Assembly: GCF_001752365.1 (NCBI RefSeq)
Contig: NZ_MEIY01000001.1
Coordinates: 3,194,272-3,258,271 of the forward strand
From: Marinobacter sp. X15-166B
Lineage (GTDB): Bacteria; Pseudomonadota; Gammaproteobacteria; Pseudomonadales; Oleiphilaceae
Direction of reading: 5' to 3'
DNA: 64,000 nt
Part shown: piece after piece, positions 51,926-61,333 of the stretch
Position numbering within the stretch: the first letter of the stretch is position 1
Layout: each line of letters begins with the position of its first letter
Made by a program: the position numbers and the translations under genes
The notes under the pieces: generated by a model
The model's input: only the letters and a program-made list of their open reading frames with translations
What the model was told of the DNA's origin: nothing
Databases searched by the model: none

Positions 51926-53479
51926 ATGTCAGTGGAACCCCAATCTTATGACGTCGTCGTCGTGGGCGGCGGCATCAATGGCGCCGGCATCGCCATGGAT
52001 GCCGCCGGCCGAGGTCTGAAAGTCCTGTTGTGTGAAATGAATGACCTGGCTTCGGCCACGTCGTCCAACAGCAGCAAACTGATTCACGGCGGGTTGCGGT
52101 ACCTGGAGCAGTACGAGTTTGGGCTGGTGCGAAAGGCGTTGGCCGAGCGGGAAGCGCTGTTGCGCAACTCCCCCCATATCATGTGGCCCATGCGCTTCCG
52201 ACTGCCGCACCGGCCTCACTTACGCCCGGCATGGATGATTCGCGCGGGTCTTTTTCTGTATGACCATCTGGCCAGGCGCGAGATCCTGCCGGGTTCCCGC
52301 GCCATCCGTTTCGACCAATCCGGGCCGCTCAAAGCGAGCATCACCCGAGGGTTCGAATACTCGGACGGCTGGGTGGATGACGCGCGTCTGGTGGTGCTAA
52401 CGGCGAAAAAAGCGGAACAGCTTGGCGCCACTATCCTGACCCGCACCAAATGTGTGAACGCGGTGCGTGGGCGGGACCACTGGCAAGTTACTCTGCGTGA
52501 CACCCGCCGCCAAACGGACCGGATGGTATCCGCCAAAACAATCGTCAACGCTTCCGGCCCTTGGGTGAGTACCCTGTTTGGTGAAAGCCTGGCAATGCCC
52601 GCGCCGAAAATGATCCGCCTGGTCAAGGGCAGCCACATTGTGGTGCCCCGCCTTAATCAGGACGACGAGGCTTACATTCTGCAAAATGAAGACGAGCGTA
52701 TCGTCTTTGTAATCCCCTACGAAGACCGGTTTTCGCTGGTGGGCACCACCGACGTGGAATATCAGGGCGACCCGGGGGAGGCAAAAATTTCCGCGGAAGA
52801 AACCAGTTATCTGCTGAACATCGTCAACGACCATTTTAAAAGGCAATTGATCCCCGCCGATGTCATCTGGTCCTTTTCCGGTGTGCGCCCCCTGATGGAT
52901 GATGAAGAAGAAAATGCGCAAAAGGCGTCCCGCGACTACACCTTTGAAGTCAGTGACGACGAACAGGCGCTGTTGATCTCAGTCTTCGGGGGCAAAATTA
53001 CCACCTACCGCAAACTGGCCGAGGCGGCCACGGACAAGCTGTGCCAGTATCTGGGTGTTTCCAAAGTACGGTGGACCAAAACGGCCGCGCTTCCCGGAGG
53101 TGATTTCGACAACCAGGACAGCCTGGCTGCCTCACTGAAACACACCTACCCCTGGTTATCTGATGCGCTGGTGAGCCGTTATGTGCGCACCTACGGCACC
53201 CTGTGCCGTGAGTTTTTACACGACTGTACCGCCATGACGGATCTGGGCACGCACTTTCTGGGCTCCCTGTATGAGAAAGAAGTCGACTACCTGGTACACA
53301 ACGAATGGGCCGTGACTGCCGACGACATTCTCTGGCGACGCACCAAGCAAGGTCTGTACGCGTCCGCCAGCGAGGTCGAGGCGCTGGAGCGCTACCTGAT
53401 TACCCGCGCTTCGGGCCTGTCTGCGACCGGGACCCGGCCGGACACTGACACAGCCGGCGGTATTGGCCTGAGCGGATAG
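51926..53479 (+). CDS. glpD: Aerobic glycerol-3-phosphate dehydrogenase
   Basis: A 517-residue membrane-associated FAD enzyme that oxidises G3P to dihydroxyacetone phosphate and reduces ubiquinone. YDVVVVGGGINGAGIAMDAA (about residues 8-27) binds FAD; SNSSKLIHGGLRYLEQYEF and SVFGGKITTYRKLAEAA are family signatures. It completes the glycerol pathway of this locus. Confidence 0.96.
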   Translation: MSVEPQSYDVVVVGGGINGAGIAMDAAGRGLKVLLCEMNDLASATSSNSSKLIHGGLRYLEQYEFGLVRKALAEREALLRNSPHIMWPMRFRLPHRPHLRPAWMIRAGLFLYDHLARREILPGSRAIRFDQSGPLKASITRGFEYSDGWVDDARLVVLTAKKAEQLGATILTRTKCVNAVRGRDHWQVTLRDTRRQTDRMVSAKTIVNASGPWVSTLFGESLAMPAPKMIRLVKGSHIVVPRLNQDDEAYILQNEDERIVFVIPYEDRFSLVGTTDVEYQGDPGEAKISAEETSYLLNIVNDHFKRQLIPADVIWSFSGVRPLMDDEEENAQKASRDYTFEVSDDEQALLISVFGGKITTYRKLAEAATDKLCQYLGVSKVRWTKTAALPGGDFDNQDSLAASLKHTYPWLSDALVSRYVRTYGTLCREFLHDCTAMTDLGTHFLGSLYEKEVDYLVHNEWAVTADDILWRRTKQGLYASASEVEALERYLITRASGLSATGTRPDTDTAGGIGLSG

Positions 53480-53486
53480 CGAGGGG

Positions 53487-54356
53487 TCATTCGGCCTGTT
53501 CCAGCTTGTCTTGAGTGCGCAGCTCGAAATCACTGGCGTCGTGGCGCTCGTGCAACTGCGCACCTGGTTCCCCCCAGGCCTTGTTAACGATTCGACCGCG
53601 CCGTACCGCGGGCCGGGCCGCGATCTCCTCCGCCCAGCGGTTCACGTGGGTGTAGGTGTGCGCCGCTAAAAACTCTGCGGCTTCGTACACCCGGTTCTTG
53701 ACCAGGGCACCGTACCAGGGCCAGATCGCCATATCGGCAATGCTGTAGTCGTTACCTGCGATAAATGGGTGGTCGGCCAACTGCCGGTCGAGCACATCCA
53801 GCTGGCGCTTGACCTCCATGGTGTAACGGTTGATCGGGTATTCGTATTTTTCAGGGGCATACGCATAAAAATGACCAAACCCGCCGCCCAGAAAGGGCGC
53901 ACTGCCCACCTGCCAGAATAACCAGTTCATGGCCTGAGCGCGCCTGGCCGGTTCCGTTGGCAGAAATTCACCAAACTTTTCCGCCAGATACAACAGGATG
54001 GAACCGGATTCAAACACCCGGGTCGCCGGAGCAACACTGCAATCCAGCAACGCCGGGATCTTGGAGTTCGGGTTCACGCCTACAAAACCGCTGCTGAATT
54101 GTTCCCCCTCAGAAATATCGACCAGCCAGGCATCGTACTCGGCTTCCGTAATGCCCTTCGCCAGCAACTCCTCCAGCATGACCGTCACTTTCACCCCATT
54201 GGGGGTGGCGAGGGAGTACAGCTGCAACGGGTGTCTGCCCACCGGCAACTGCTTGTCGTGGGTCGCGCCGGCAACCGGACGGTTAATACTGGCAAATTTG
54301 CCCCCGCTCTCCGCGTCCCAGGTCCAGACTCTCGGGGGGGTATACTGTTCATTCAT
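53487..54356 (-). CDS. yghU: Glutathione-dependent disulfide-bond oxidoreductase, YghU-type GST
   Basis: A 289-residue nu-class GST relative with disulfide-bond reductase activity in E. coli. It aligns nearly end to end with YghU: HPLQLYSLATPNGVKVTVML, SSGFVGVNPNSKIPALLD, FESGSILLYLAEKFGEFLP, GSAPFLGGGFGHFYAYAP, RHDASDFELRTQDK. ATG 54356 preferred; a GTG two codons earlier has better-spaced GGAG. Convergent with glpD, 7-bp gap. Confidence 0.93.
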   Translation of the reverse strand: MNEQYTPPRVWTWDAESGGKFASINRPVAGATHDKQLPVGRHPLQLYSLATPNGVKVTVMLEELLAKGITEAEYDAWLVDISEGEQFSSGFVGVNPNSKIPALLDCSVAPATRVFESGSILLYLAEKFGEFLPTEPARRAQAMNWLFWQVGSAPFLGGGFGHFYAYAPEKYEYPINRYTMEVKRQLDVLDRQLADHPFIAGNDYSIADMAIWPWYGALVKNRVYEAAEFLAAHTYTHVNRWAEEIAARPAVRRGRIVNKAWGEPGAQLHERHDASDFELRTQDKLEQAE

Positions 54357-54401
54357 ACGCACGCCACTCCAATCGCTTCAACCAAACCTGACCCGTTGCA
54401 T

Positions 54402-54833
54402 TTAACGGCCGCACGCCGCCCTGATCCGCTCTGCCGGAACCCGTAACTGGGTCAGCAGGTAGTCCCGGAATGCCGGTTCATAGGGCTGCCGGGCGGCGGC
54501 TTCGCGCATGCACAACAGCCAGGCCTCGCTCTCCGCTTCACCAATGGGGAACTGTCGGTGGGCTCCCGGGATGCTTATGGGGCCGTACTCCTGGGCATAC
54601 AGCTTGGGCCCGCCCAGCCAGCCCGACAGAAAACAGACCAGTTTCTTCCGCGATTCGGTCAGGTCAGCCGGATGCATGGCCCGTATGGCTTTAGCTGCAG
54701 GAAGCCGGTCCATAAGTTCGTAAAAGTCGTCTACCAGCCTGGTAATTCCCGCCAACTCCCCCGCCGCCCGGTAGGAGGCGTCTCCCACGCCGTACGCTTT
54801 ACTTGCAGATTGCTCGATAACCCTCTGATTCAT
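54402..54833 (-). CDS. Group II truncated haemoglobin
   Basis: A 143-residue 2-on-2 globin. Proximal His lies in HRQFPIGEAESEAWLLCM (about residue 92), with the group II Trp at G8; LSGWLGGPKLYAQEYGP is the CD-E region. Such proteins bind oxygen or act in NO/peroxide protection. It lies 45 bp upstream of yghU in the same direction, so joint expression in redox defence is plausible. Confidence 0.9.
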   Translation of the reverse strand: MNQRVIEQSASKAYGVGDASYRAAGELAGITRLVDDFYELMDRLPAAKAIRAMHPADLTESRKKLVCFLSGWLGGPKLYAQEYGPISIPGAHRQFPIGEAESEAWLLCMREAAARQPYEPAFRDYLLTQLRVPAERIRAACGR

Positions 54834-54896
54834 AAATTATACACTCTTGTCTCATGAAAACAGGCACCGCCCAATACGCTGCCTTGCCCAACCGTT

Positions 54897-55319
54897 CTAG
54901 GACCGATCATTTTTGATGAGGCCGGTGAACTGAAAGATCAGAAAACCGATGAACGACAGCACAAGGGCGATTTCGTAACGCATGTAGGCCACCGACAACC
55001 CGATAGCCCCCGTGAGCCATAACCCGGCGGCTGTCGCTGTCCCTTCCGCCCGTCCCTCGGTTTTAATGATGGATCCCCCGCCAATAAAACCCATGCCGGT
55101 GATGATGCCATACATGATTCGGGCTTCGGGTTCCGCCCCCTCGTACACGTCCATGCCCACCAGCATGAACGCACAGGAGGAGATGGCTACCAGCGGAAAG
55201 GTGCGCAAACCGGCTCCGTTGGCTTTGTACTCCCGGTTCATGGCAATTGGCAATGCGAGCACAAAGGCGATACCGATTTTGTAGAGATGGCTCCATATCA
55301 GGTGTAAGTCAATTTCCAT
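54897..55319 (-). CDS. MgtC/SapB-family membrane protein
   Basis: A 140-residue protein with four or five hydrophobic helices and the family blocks GIAFVLALPIAMNREYKANG (about residues 16-35) and GIITGMGFIGGGSIIKTEG (about 70-88). Short version without the C-terminal ACT-like domain of virulence MgtC. Role (Mg2+ homeostasis or ATPase modulation) uncertain. Confidence 0.88.
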   Translation of the reverse strand: MEIDLHLIWSHLYKIGIAFVLALPIAMNREYKANGAGLRTFPLVAISSCAFMLVGMDVYEGAEPEARIMYGIITGMGFIGGGSIIKTEGRAEGTATAAGLWLTGAIGLSVAYMRYEIALVLSFIGFLIFQFTGLIKNDRS

Positions 55320-55551
55320 CGCACCGTCATTCCTTTCGGCAATTCACATCCCGGCGACCGGACAAAGAATTCTTGTGGTACCGCCCTGCCCCCAACTGCC
55401 AAGCTTCAAGAGTCGAGGCGCATCATATTATTGCAGTCTATATTCTGTTAAAGCGCCAGCCGGGAGGCGTTTCCTGTGGCACCTTGGTCTCCGGCACTGC
55501 TGCCAGCGGCCACACCAGTGATGAAGCCAGGGAGACGGGGTGGAGACCTGA

Positions 55552-56868
55552 GTGACTATTGACACACTGCAAGCGCAATTCGATCACTTCATGGCGCTAT
55601 TGCTGGCGTGGCTGACCGGCCCCATGGTGTATGTGCAGGCCGCCATGATCGTGTTGGCGGTGATCTTCGCCTACGGCTTCGCGGCGCTGGTAAAGCGCAA
55701 TGCAACGCCGCTGACGGAGGTGCCGCCCTCAGCGCGCTGGCTGCCGGTACGAAAAACCATACAGGTCATCAAGCAAACGCTGGCGCCGCTGCTTACGATT
55801 CTAGCGCTCGGAGTGGCGGCCCAGCTCAGCAGCCTGCTGGTGCAACAAAAATGGCTGATTCTTCTGGCCCAGAGTCTGGCCGTCATTTTTCTGATTTACA
55901 ACATAGTCACACGCTTTATCCAAAACCCGGTCGTCAGCATGGCCTGCAAATGGCTGTTGATGCCGATACTTATACTGTATGTGTTCGGTTGGCTCGATGC
56001 GGTGATCGGTTATCTAGATTCGTTCGCCATTCATGTCGGTGAGATCCGCATCTCGATATTCGGAATGTTGCGCGCGGCGGTGTTCGGAGCCCTGTTGTTC
56101 TGGCTCGGCCACATCTCCAACCGAGCCGGACAGCAGGTGATCCGGCGCCAGGAACGGATTGATATCGGCACCCGTGAAGTGCTCGCCAAGCTTTTTCAGG
56201 TGGCCCTGGCAACGGCACTGTTCATTTTGCTGCTACAGATCATCGGCGTTAATCTGACGACACTGGCGGTGTTTGGCGGTGCACTCGGCGTGGGACTCGG
56301 GTTTGGGCTGCAGGCGATCGCCGCCAACTTTATCTCCGGCATCATTATTTTGCTGGACCGGTCCTTCAAGGTGGGTGACTACCTGCAGCTTGACGACGGT
56401 CAGGCGGGGACCATCCGTGAAATCAATATGCGTTCCACGGTGCTGGAAACTTTTGACGGTAAAGACATTGTTGTGCCCAACGAACAGTTCGTCACCAGCC
56501 GGTTCATCAACTGGACCCATAACAACGACAAACAACGCTACGCGATTGAGTTTCAGGTGGCCTATAAAACGGATGTCCCCAGAATGCTTGATCTGATCAA
56601 GGAGGTGGTGCGCTCGCACCCCCAGGTTCTCAACGCACCGGACACCCCCATAGAAGAACTGGCGGATGCGGAAATCAGTGGCTTCGGTGATTCCGGCATC
56701 AACATCCTGGTGGAGTTCTGGATGGAGGGCATCGACGACGGCGTGAACCGTGTCGGCGCGGACCTGTTACTGATGATCTGGCAGGCCTTGCGAGACCACG
56801 ACATCGACATTCCATTCCCGCAGCGGGAGGTCAAAATCCTCAACCCCACCGACGGTAACCCGGGCTGA
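55552..56868 (+). CDS. MscS-family mechanosensitive channel
   Basis: A 438-residue channel. About five N-terminal helices are followed by the pore helix TLAVFGGALGVGLGFGLQAI (about residues 236-255) and the beta domain with GIIILLDRSFKVGDYLQLDD and VPNEQFVTSRFINWTHNN. Longer than E. coli MscS. Start GTG 55552 with GGAG 8 nt upstream. In a genome whose mscL copy here is deleted, it may carry much of the osmotic-safety role (inference). Confidence 0.92.
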   Translation: MTIDTLQAQFDHFMALLLAWLTGPMVYVQAAMIVLAVIFAYGFAALVKRNATPLTEVPPSARWLPVRKTIQVIKQTLAPLLTILALGVAAQLSSLLVQQKWLILLAQSLAVIFLIYNIVTRFIQNPVVSMACKWLLMPILILYVFGWLDAVIGYLDSFAIHVGEIRISIFGMLRAAVFGALLFWLGHISNRAGQQVIRRQERIDIGTREVLAKLFQVALATALFILLLQIIGVNLTTLAVFGGALGVGLGFGLQAIAANFISGIIILLDRSFKVGDYLQLDDGQAGTIREINMRSTVLETFDGKDIVVPNEQFVTSRFINWTHNNDKQRYAIEFQVAYKTDVPRMLDLIKEVVRSHPQVLNAPDTPIEELADAEISGFGDSGINILVEFWMEGIDDGVNRVGADLLLMIWQALRDHDIDIPFPQREVKILNPTDGNPG

Positions 56869-56901
56869 CCGGGCTTAGGCAGCGGCGATGCCCGGACAGC
56901 G

Positions 56902-58296
56902 CTAAGGTTTCCTGACCTCGTTGCGCAATTGCTGGCGATCAGCCAGCTCCCGGCTCTGGGAGGCAATCAGTATCAGCTGACGCACAAAACTTTCGATACG
57001 CGGGTCGTAGATATCGTTGTGGTTGCTGATCAGTTCACCATCGACATAAATGTTCAGATAGGGGTTGCGCCCCGCCGAGCTCAGGCTGCGCTCCAGCGTA
57101 GAGCCGTTAAAGACAATGCGGCTGCCCGGGCGATCCTGCTCCCAGGCGTCACTGGCGGCCACAAACAAGGCCACCTCCGTGGCGACGTCAAACCTGGCCG
57201 GCTGTTCGTCGGTGAGCACTTCGCTGGCTCGGAGATAATGGGTCTGGTAGGGCTCGAAATGGCCGATGGTGGTGATGTTGGCCTTACCCTCGTCGATGCT
57301 TTCCGGCTGCCGGCGCACCGGGTTGGGCCGTTTGACCTGCCGTTCTTTTTCAAACAGGGTGGAAAACCAGCGGCCCGCCGGAAACGCAAATCTGGTCGCG
57401 CGGTCCGCTTCCGACGTCAGCACCGCCAGAGTTGGCAGCTGGCCGACAAAATAGGTACCGCGCTCAGTGGACATGTCACTCAGGCTGCTATAACGGATGG
57501 CTTCAAACGCCGGGTTGATCAGCACCACCAGATCGGCAAAGCCCACCGTGTTACTGACCTGACCCGCGGGCCCCTGCGTATGAACAAAGCCATGCTCCAG
57601 TATTTCACTGAGCGCCGAATAAACCACAGCACCGCCAAAGCTGTGGCCGATCACCACCAGCCGGGTATCGCTCTCCTGTTGATCCCGGCGGGCCACGGCG
57701 TGTTTGGTGATGCGCAGCAACTCCAGCCGGCTGAGCACTTCGGTAACCCCCCCGTACCCCACCTTGTGGGCGGTGTTTTTACGGTCCCAGAACGTCAGTT
57801 CTTTGAGTAACGGTACACTCACCGAGCCACCCCGCCAGCCCAGATAGACACCGGCCACCTGCCGCGCCGGCTTGCCGGACTGCTTGCTGAGGGCGGTTTC
57901 CATGGCGCTCAGATGTCTGAGCGTGGCCCGGAACTTGTCGATATTGTCGTCACCGGCTCTGGCGCTGTGTTTCCAGCCGTGGGCGAACACCACCATCAGC
58001 AAATCCCGGCGGGCACCGGCCTCGGCAAACTGATCGAGCACCCGACGCATTTGCTGTCTGTCCCACAGGTGTCCCTGATCATCAAACTCGACAAAGCCCA
58101 GCAGATAACCCTGACTTTCGGCCGCCGGGCTTTGGTAAACCTGTATTGCGCTGGTCTGGCAATCGGCTTCGGGGCTGGCTGACACACAGGGGTGGTAATC
58201 GTGGCGGTATTGCTGGTGGGAGATACACGCGCTCAGCCACAGGAATGACACCATCAGCAGTGCGGTCCTGCCGGTGCGCTTACGGTTATTATGCAT
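56902..58296 (-). CDS. Lipoprotein with alpha/beta-hydrolase domain
   Basis: A 464-residue protein with a lipobox (LLMVSFLWLSAC, Cys at about residue 23) and a serine-hydrolase nucleophile elbow VVIGHSFGGAVVYSAL (about residues 213-228). It also has MVVFAHGWKHSARAGDDNID and VVLINPAFEAIRY. It is likely anchored in the outer or inner membrane facing the periplasm. The substrate (lipid, ester) is unknown. ATG 58296 with GGAGG upstream is preferred over 58392. Convergent with mscS. Confidence 0.78.
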   Translation of the reverse strand: MHNNRKRTGRTALLMVSFLWLSACISHQQYRHDYHPCVSASPEADCQTSAIQVYQSPAAESQGYLLGFVEFDDQGHLWDRQQMRRVLDQFAEAGARRDLLMVVFAHGWKHSARAGDDNIDKFRATLRHLSAMETALSKQSGKPARQVAGVYLGWRGGSVSVPLLKELTFWDRKNTAHKVGYGGVTEVLSRLELLRITKHAVARRDQQESDTRLVVIGHSFGGAVVYSALSEILEHGFVHTQGPAGQVSNTVGFADLVVLINPAFEAIRYSSLSDMSTERGTYFVGQLPTLAVLTSEADRATRFAFPAGRWFSTLFEKERQVKRPNPVRRQPESIDEGKANITTIGHFEPYQTHYLRASEVLTDEQPARFDVATEVALFVAASDAWEQDRPGSRIVFNGSTLERSLSSAGRNPYLNIYVDGELISNHNDIYDPRIESFVRQLILIASQSRELADRQQLRNEVRKP

Positions 58297-58449
58297 TGCC
58301 TTGCCCTCCCGTTCGGCCCGCTGTCCCTTCCTTGCAAACCAAGCGCACCGGCCACCCGGACCCGCTACCTGGTCACACAGGCATCTTTTCATTCAGCTTA
58401 GCAGCTGCGCGCCGGACGCGGGCGGCCCCGCCCGGCTGGCGCGCGTGAC

Positions 58450-59085
58450 TCAGGCAATCAGCTGACGAACCTCCTCGGCCGACGCTGCCAGCTCTACCCC
58501 GGACTGCTTCATCTGGTGCTCCGCTGCGGCCATGCTGTCTGGGGCAATGCCACGGGTGGCGGCGCGGTTCAGAATCACCCGAAAGCCCGCGGCGCGCAGT
58601 TGCAGTGCTGTTTTAGCGACACAGTAGTCCATCGCCAGTCCGCCCAGAATCACCGTGCCGACCTGGTGGTGGTTCAGAAACTCGATGACACCGGTGCTGA
58701 CCCGGTCGCCCAGATCGTGATAACAGGCGCCATAGGGGTGGCAGTCGGGATCCAGTCCTTTGCTCACCATCAAATGGTAGCCGGTTACGGGGTGCGGCAG
58801 ACCGTCCAGTAACTCAAAGCCGGTAGTGCCCACCAGGGCGTGCGGGGGCCACTTGATATCCACATTGTCGCCTTCCACTTCGCTGAACACCTCATCCGGG
58901 TGATTGGCGATCCAATGGGCATTGGCGGGGTGGGCATCCCGGGAACCGATTCGGAAATCGGCGAGGGCAGCCTGGGCATTGAGTTCGTCCACAATTTGAT
59001 CGCCTTCCGGCACCGGCAACTCGTCCGGGCACACGGGGGTGAATCCCTTCTGCGCGTCGACGTCGAAAGAGGCAATGGCTGTCAT
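58450..59085 (-). CDS. pncA: Nicotinamidase
   Basis: A 211-residue isochorismatase-fold amidase converting nicotinamide to nicotinate. Catalytic triad: Asp in ASFDVDAQKGFTP, Lys in LMVSKGLDPDCHPYGA, Cys in GGLAMDYCVAKTAL (about residue 154). Metal-binding SRDAHPANAHWI is present. Last gene of the NrtR-controlled salvage operon, 15 bp after nadE. Confidence 0.9.
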   Translation of the reverse strand: MTAIASFDVDAQKGFTPVCPDELPVPEGDQIVDELNAQAALADFRIGSRDAHPANAHWIANHPDEVFSEVEGDNVDIKWPPHALVGTTGFELLDGLPHPVTGYHLMVSKGLDPDCHPYGACYHDLGDRVSTGVIEFLNHHQVGTVILGGLAMDYCVAKTALQLRAAGFRVILNRAATRGIAPDSMAAAEHQMKQSGVELAASAEEVRQLIA

Positions 59086-59100
59086 GTCACAACTCCTTGT

Positions 59101-59961
59101 TTAATCACTGCTGTCGGGGCGGAACGCGCCCATTACCGCCGGAGGATCGCAGCGTTTATGCTGGGTTTTCTGATACTGCGCCACCAGCTGGCGGACCTGC
59201 TCCTCCGTGCCGCCCTTGAATTCCAGAAAATCGTCAATCACATCGTAAGACATCCCCAGCGCGGCTTCGTCGGCGTGCAACGGACGGAGGTCCTCCAGGT
59301 CTGCGGTGGCCTGTTTATGAGCCAACTCGTCATTCGCGCCCAAGGCGCTGGCCAACCGCCGCACCTGACGTTTGTTCAGCCCGCGCAGGGGCAGCAGGTC
59401 ACAGGCACCGTCCCCCCATTTGGTGAAGAATCCGGTGACCGCTTCCGCGTTGTGGTCGGTACCCACCACCAGCCCCTGGTGCAGCCCGGCGATCTGGTAT
59501 TGGGCAGCCATGCGCACCCGGGCTTTGACGTTGCCACGCTCGAAATCGGCAGCCGCCGGATCGACGTCTTCCGCATTCACCATCACGGCGGCGTGCAGAG
59601 CGTCCACGCTGGCTTTGATATCGACCGTCATGATCCGGTCCGGGGCGATGAATTGCAGCGCTGCCTGAGCGTCCTCTTCATCCGCCTGGGTGCCATAGGG
59701 CAGGCGGACGGCAATGAATTGGGCTGCGGGGTCGGTGTTTCTCATCTCATCGGCCGCCAACTGGCACAGTTTGCCGGTTACCGTTGAATCCACCCCTCCG
59801 CTGATGCCCAGCACCAGGGCGCTGCGCCCGGCACTGCGCAGCGCGTCACACAGAAAAGCCACCCGCTGGCGGATCTCGGCCTGCCAGTCGCGATCTTCGG
59901 TCGGTTGGACGCCCCACTCTGCGAGGATGCGTTCAGCTGCTTTACGGTCGGTGTCGCTCAT
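59101..59961 (-). CDS. nadE: Ammonia-dependent NAD+ synthetase
   Basis: A 286-residue enzyme amidating nicotinate adenine dinucleotide to NAD+. The ATP pyrophosphatase loop is LVLGISGGVDSTVTGKL (about residues 49-65); GLVVGTDHNAEAVTGFFTKW and DLLPLRGLNKRQVRRLA are family blocks. No glutaminase domain. ATG 59961 with AGGAG 8 nt upstream. Starts 11 bp after pncB. Confidence 0.95.
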   Translation of the reverse strand: MSDTDRKAAERILAEWGVQPTEDRDWQAEIRQRVAFLCDALRSAGRSALVLGISGGVDSTVTGKLCQLAADEMRNTDPAAQFIAVRLPYGTQADEEDAQAALQFIAPDRIMTVDIKASVDALHAAVMVNAEDVDPAAADFERGNVKARVRMAAQYQIAGLHQGLVVGTDHNAEAVTGFFTKWGDGACDLLPLRGLNKRQVRRLASALGANDELAHKQATADLEDLRPLHADEAALGMSYDVIDDFLEFKGGTEEQVRQLVAQYQKTQHKRCDPPAVMGAFRPDSSD

Positions 59962-59972
59962 CACTCTGCTCC

Positions 59973-61205
59973 TTACTTAACGTTGAACCGGGCCTTCAGG
60001 TTCGCCAGATAGACCGAATCATCGCACATACTTTTGCCCGGTTCATCGCTGATCTTGGCAACCGGCATGCCGTTGCATTCGGTCATCTTCATCACAATGT
60101 TCAAGGGTCGGAACGCATCACCGGCGGGTGTGACCCAGGCGCCCAGATCGTTGGTCAGAAAGGTGCCGATCCCAAAACTGGTGCCGATGCGCCCCTGAAA
60201 GTGAGCGGCAATGTCCAGCGCGCGGTCGAAATTCAGGTTGTCACTGAAAACCAGGGTCTTGGTGTTTGGATCGATACCCAGCGCCTCGTAATGCGCAATG
60301 AATTTCTCACCCCAGGCTATGGGGTCGCCGCTGTCGTGTCGCACCCCGGAAAACAACACCGCAAACAGGTAATCAAAGTCCTGCAGGAAGGCGTCCGTGG
60401 TGATGCAATCGGTCAGCGCCACACCGAGACGGCCGCGATAAACCTGATTCCACACCTCCAGAGCTTCTTTCTGGGAATCCGCTACATTCACAAACGCCTG
60501 GTGCGCCTGCAGGTATTCGTGCGCCATAGTGCCGATGGCGGTGAGTTGATACTTCTGCGCCAAGTGATAGTTGCTGGTACCGATAAAATGATCCGGCAGG
60601 GTTTGCGCCAGGTACTCGACCACGCGTCTTTGCACGGGGTAGGAAAAACGCCGGCGGGTACCGAAATCGGCGAACTGGAACTCTTGCATGCCGCGGCGCC
60701 GCAACTCCCCCTGCAGATGCTCCACTTTCTGGCACAGCACCCGCTGAATCTGGTCTTCATCCGCTTCGCCGTAGCGATGGCGGTTGCGCACCTCGCTGAC
60801 AATGGCGAGCACCGGAATCTCAAACAAAATGGTGTACAGCCATGGGCCTTCGCTGTCGATGACCAGTTGGCCCTGTTCGACACGAATGGACAGATAGCGT
60901 TGCGGGTCAAATCGAAACTGGCGCAGAAAGTCGATAAACGCCGGTTTGAGAAATGGTATTTCGCTGAGGTAGGTCAATTGCTGAGGCGTGAAACTGAGCC
61001 CTTCCAGCGCGAAGATGGCGTCGCGAATTTCAGCTACATACTTGGCCAGACCCTCGTCACTGCGGCAGCGGAATTTATACTTCACGAGGACCGAGGCGTA
61101 CTTTTCGAACACCACCTGCTGCATGTGCAGCTTATAGGCATCCGTGTCCATGGCGCTGGTGATGATCGGGCGGCGGAACAATGGGTTATTGACGGTGACG
61201 CTCAT
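59973..61205 (-). CDS. pncB: Nicotinate phosphoribosyltransferase
   Basis: A 410-residue enzyme making nicotinate mononucleotide from nicotinate and PRPP. The phosphorylated His lies in LTAIGTMAHEYLQAHQAF (about residue 228). ITSAMDTDAYKLHMQQVVFE at the N-terminus and GVRHDSGDPIAWGEKFI are hallmarks. AAGGA lies 6 nt before the ATG. It is the first gene of the pncB-nadE-pncA operon, directly downstream of the two NrtR boxes. Confidence 0.95.
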   Translation of the reverse strand: MSVTVNNPLFRRPIITSAMDTDAYKLHMQQVVFEKYASVLVKYKFRCRSDEGLAKYVAEIRDAIFALEGLSFTPQQLTYLSEIPFLKPAFIDFLRQFRFDPQRYLSIRVEQGQLVIDSEGPWLYTILFEIPVLAIVSEVRNRHRYGEADEDQIQRVLCQKVEHLQGELRRRGMQEFQFADFGTRRRFSYPVQRRVVEYLAQTLPDHFIGTSNYHLAQKYQLTAIGTMAHEYLQAHQAFVNVADSQKEALEVWNQVYRGRLGVALTDCITTDAFLQDFDYLFAVLFSGVRHDSGDPIAWGEKFIAHYEALGIDPNTKTLVFSDNLNFDRALDIAAHFQGRIGTSFGIGTFLTNDLGAWVTPAGDAFRPLNIVMKMTECNGMPVAKISDEPGKSMCDDSVYLANLKARFNVK

Positions 61206-61218
61206 CCCAGGTCCTTAG

Positions 61219-61235
61219 TGTCAATTCATTTGACC
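61219..61235. promoter_or_regulatory. NrtR operator, proximal to pncB
   Basis: TGTCAATTCATTTGACC. Shares the 15-bp core GTCAATTCATTTGAC exactly with the second box, 43 bp away. Matches the NrtR-type GTCAA-N5-TTGAC dyad. Only 14 bp before the pncB start. Confidence 0.85.
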
Positions 61236-61260
61236 ATAACGATAGCGACCCACCGCTCTT

Positions 61261-61279
61261 CTGTCAATTCATTTGACAG
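61261..61279. promoter_or_regulatory. NrtR operator, central
   Basis: CTGTCAATTCATTTGACAG, a 7-bp perfect dyad around TTCAT. The 43-bp offset from the other box is about four helical turns, so the two repressor dimers would lie on the same DNA face. Confidence 0.88.
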
Positions 61280-61333
61280 TTAAATATGCGGTGATAGGCT
61301 GACAGGAACACTCAACTTGCCGGAGGCCGACTC

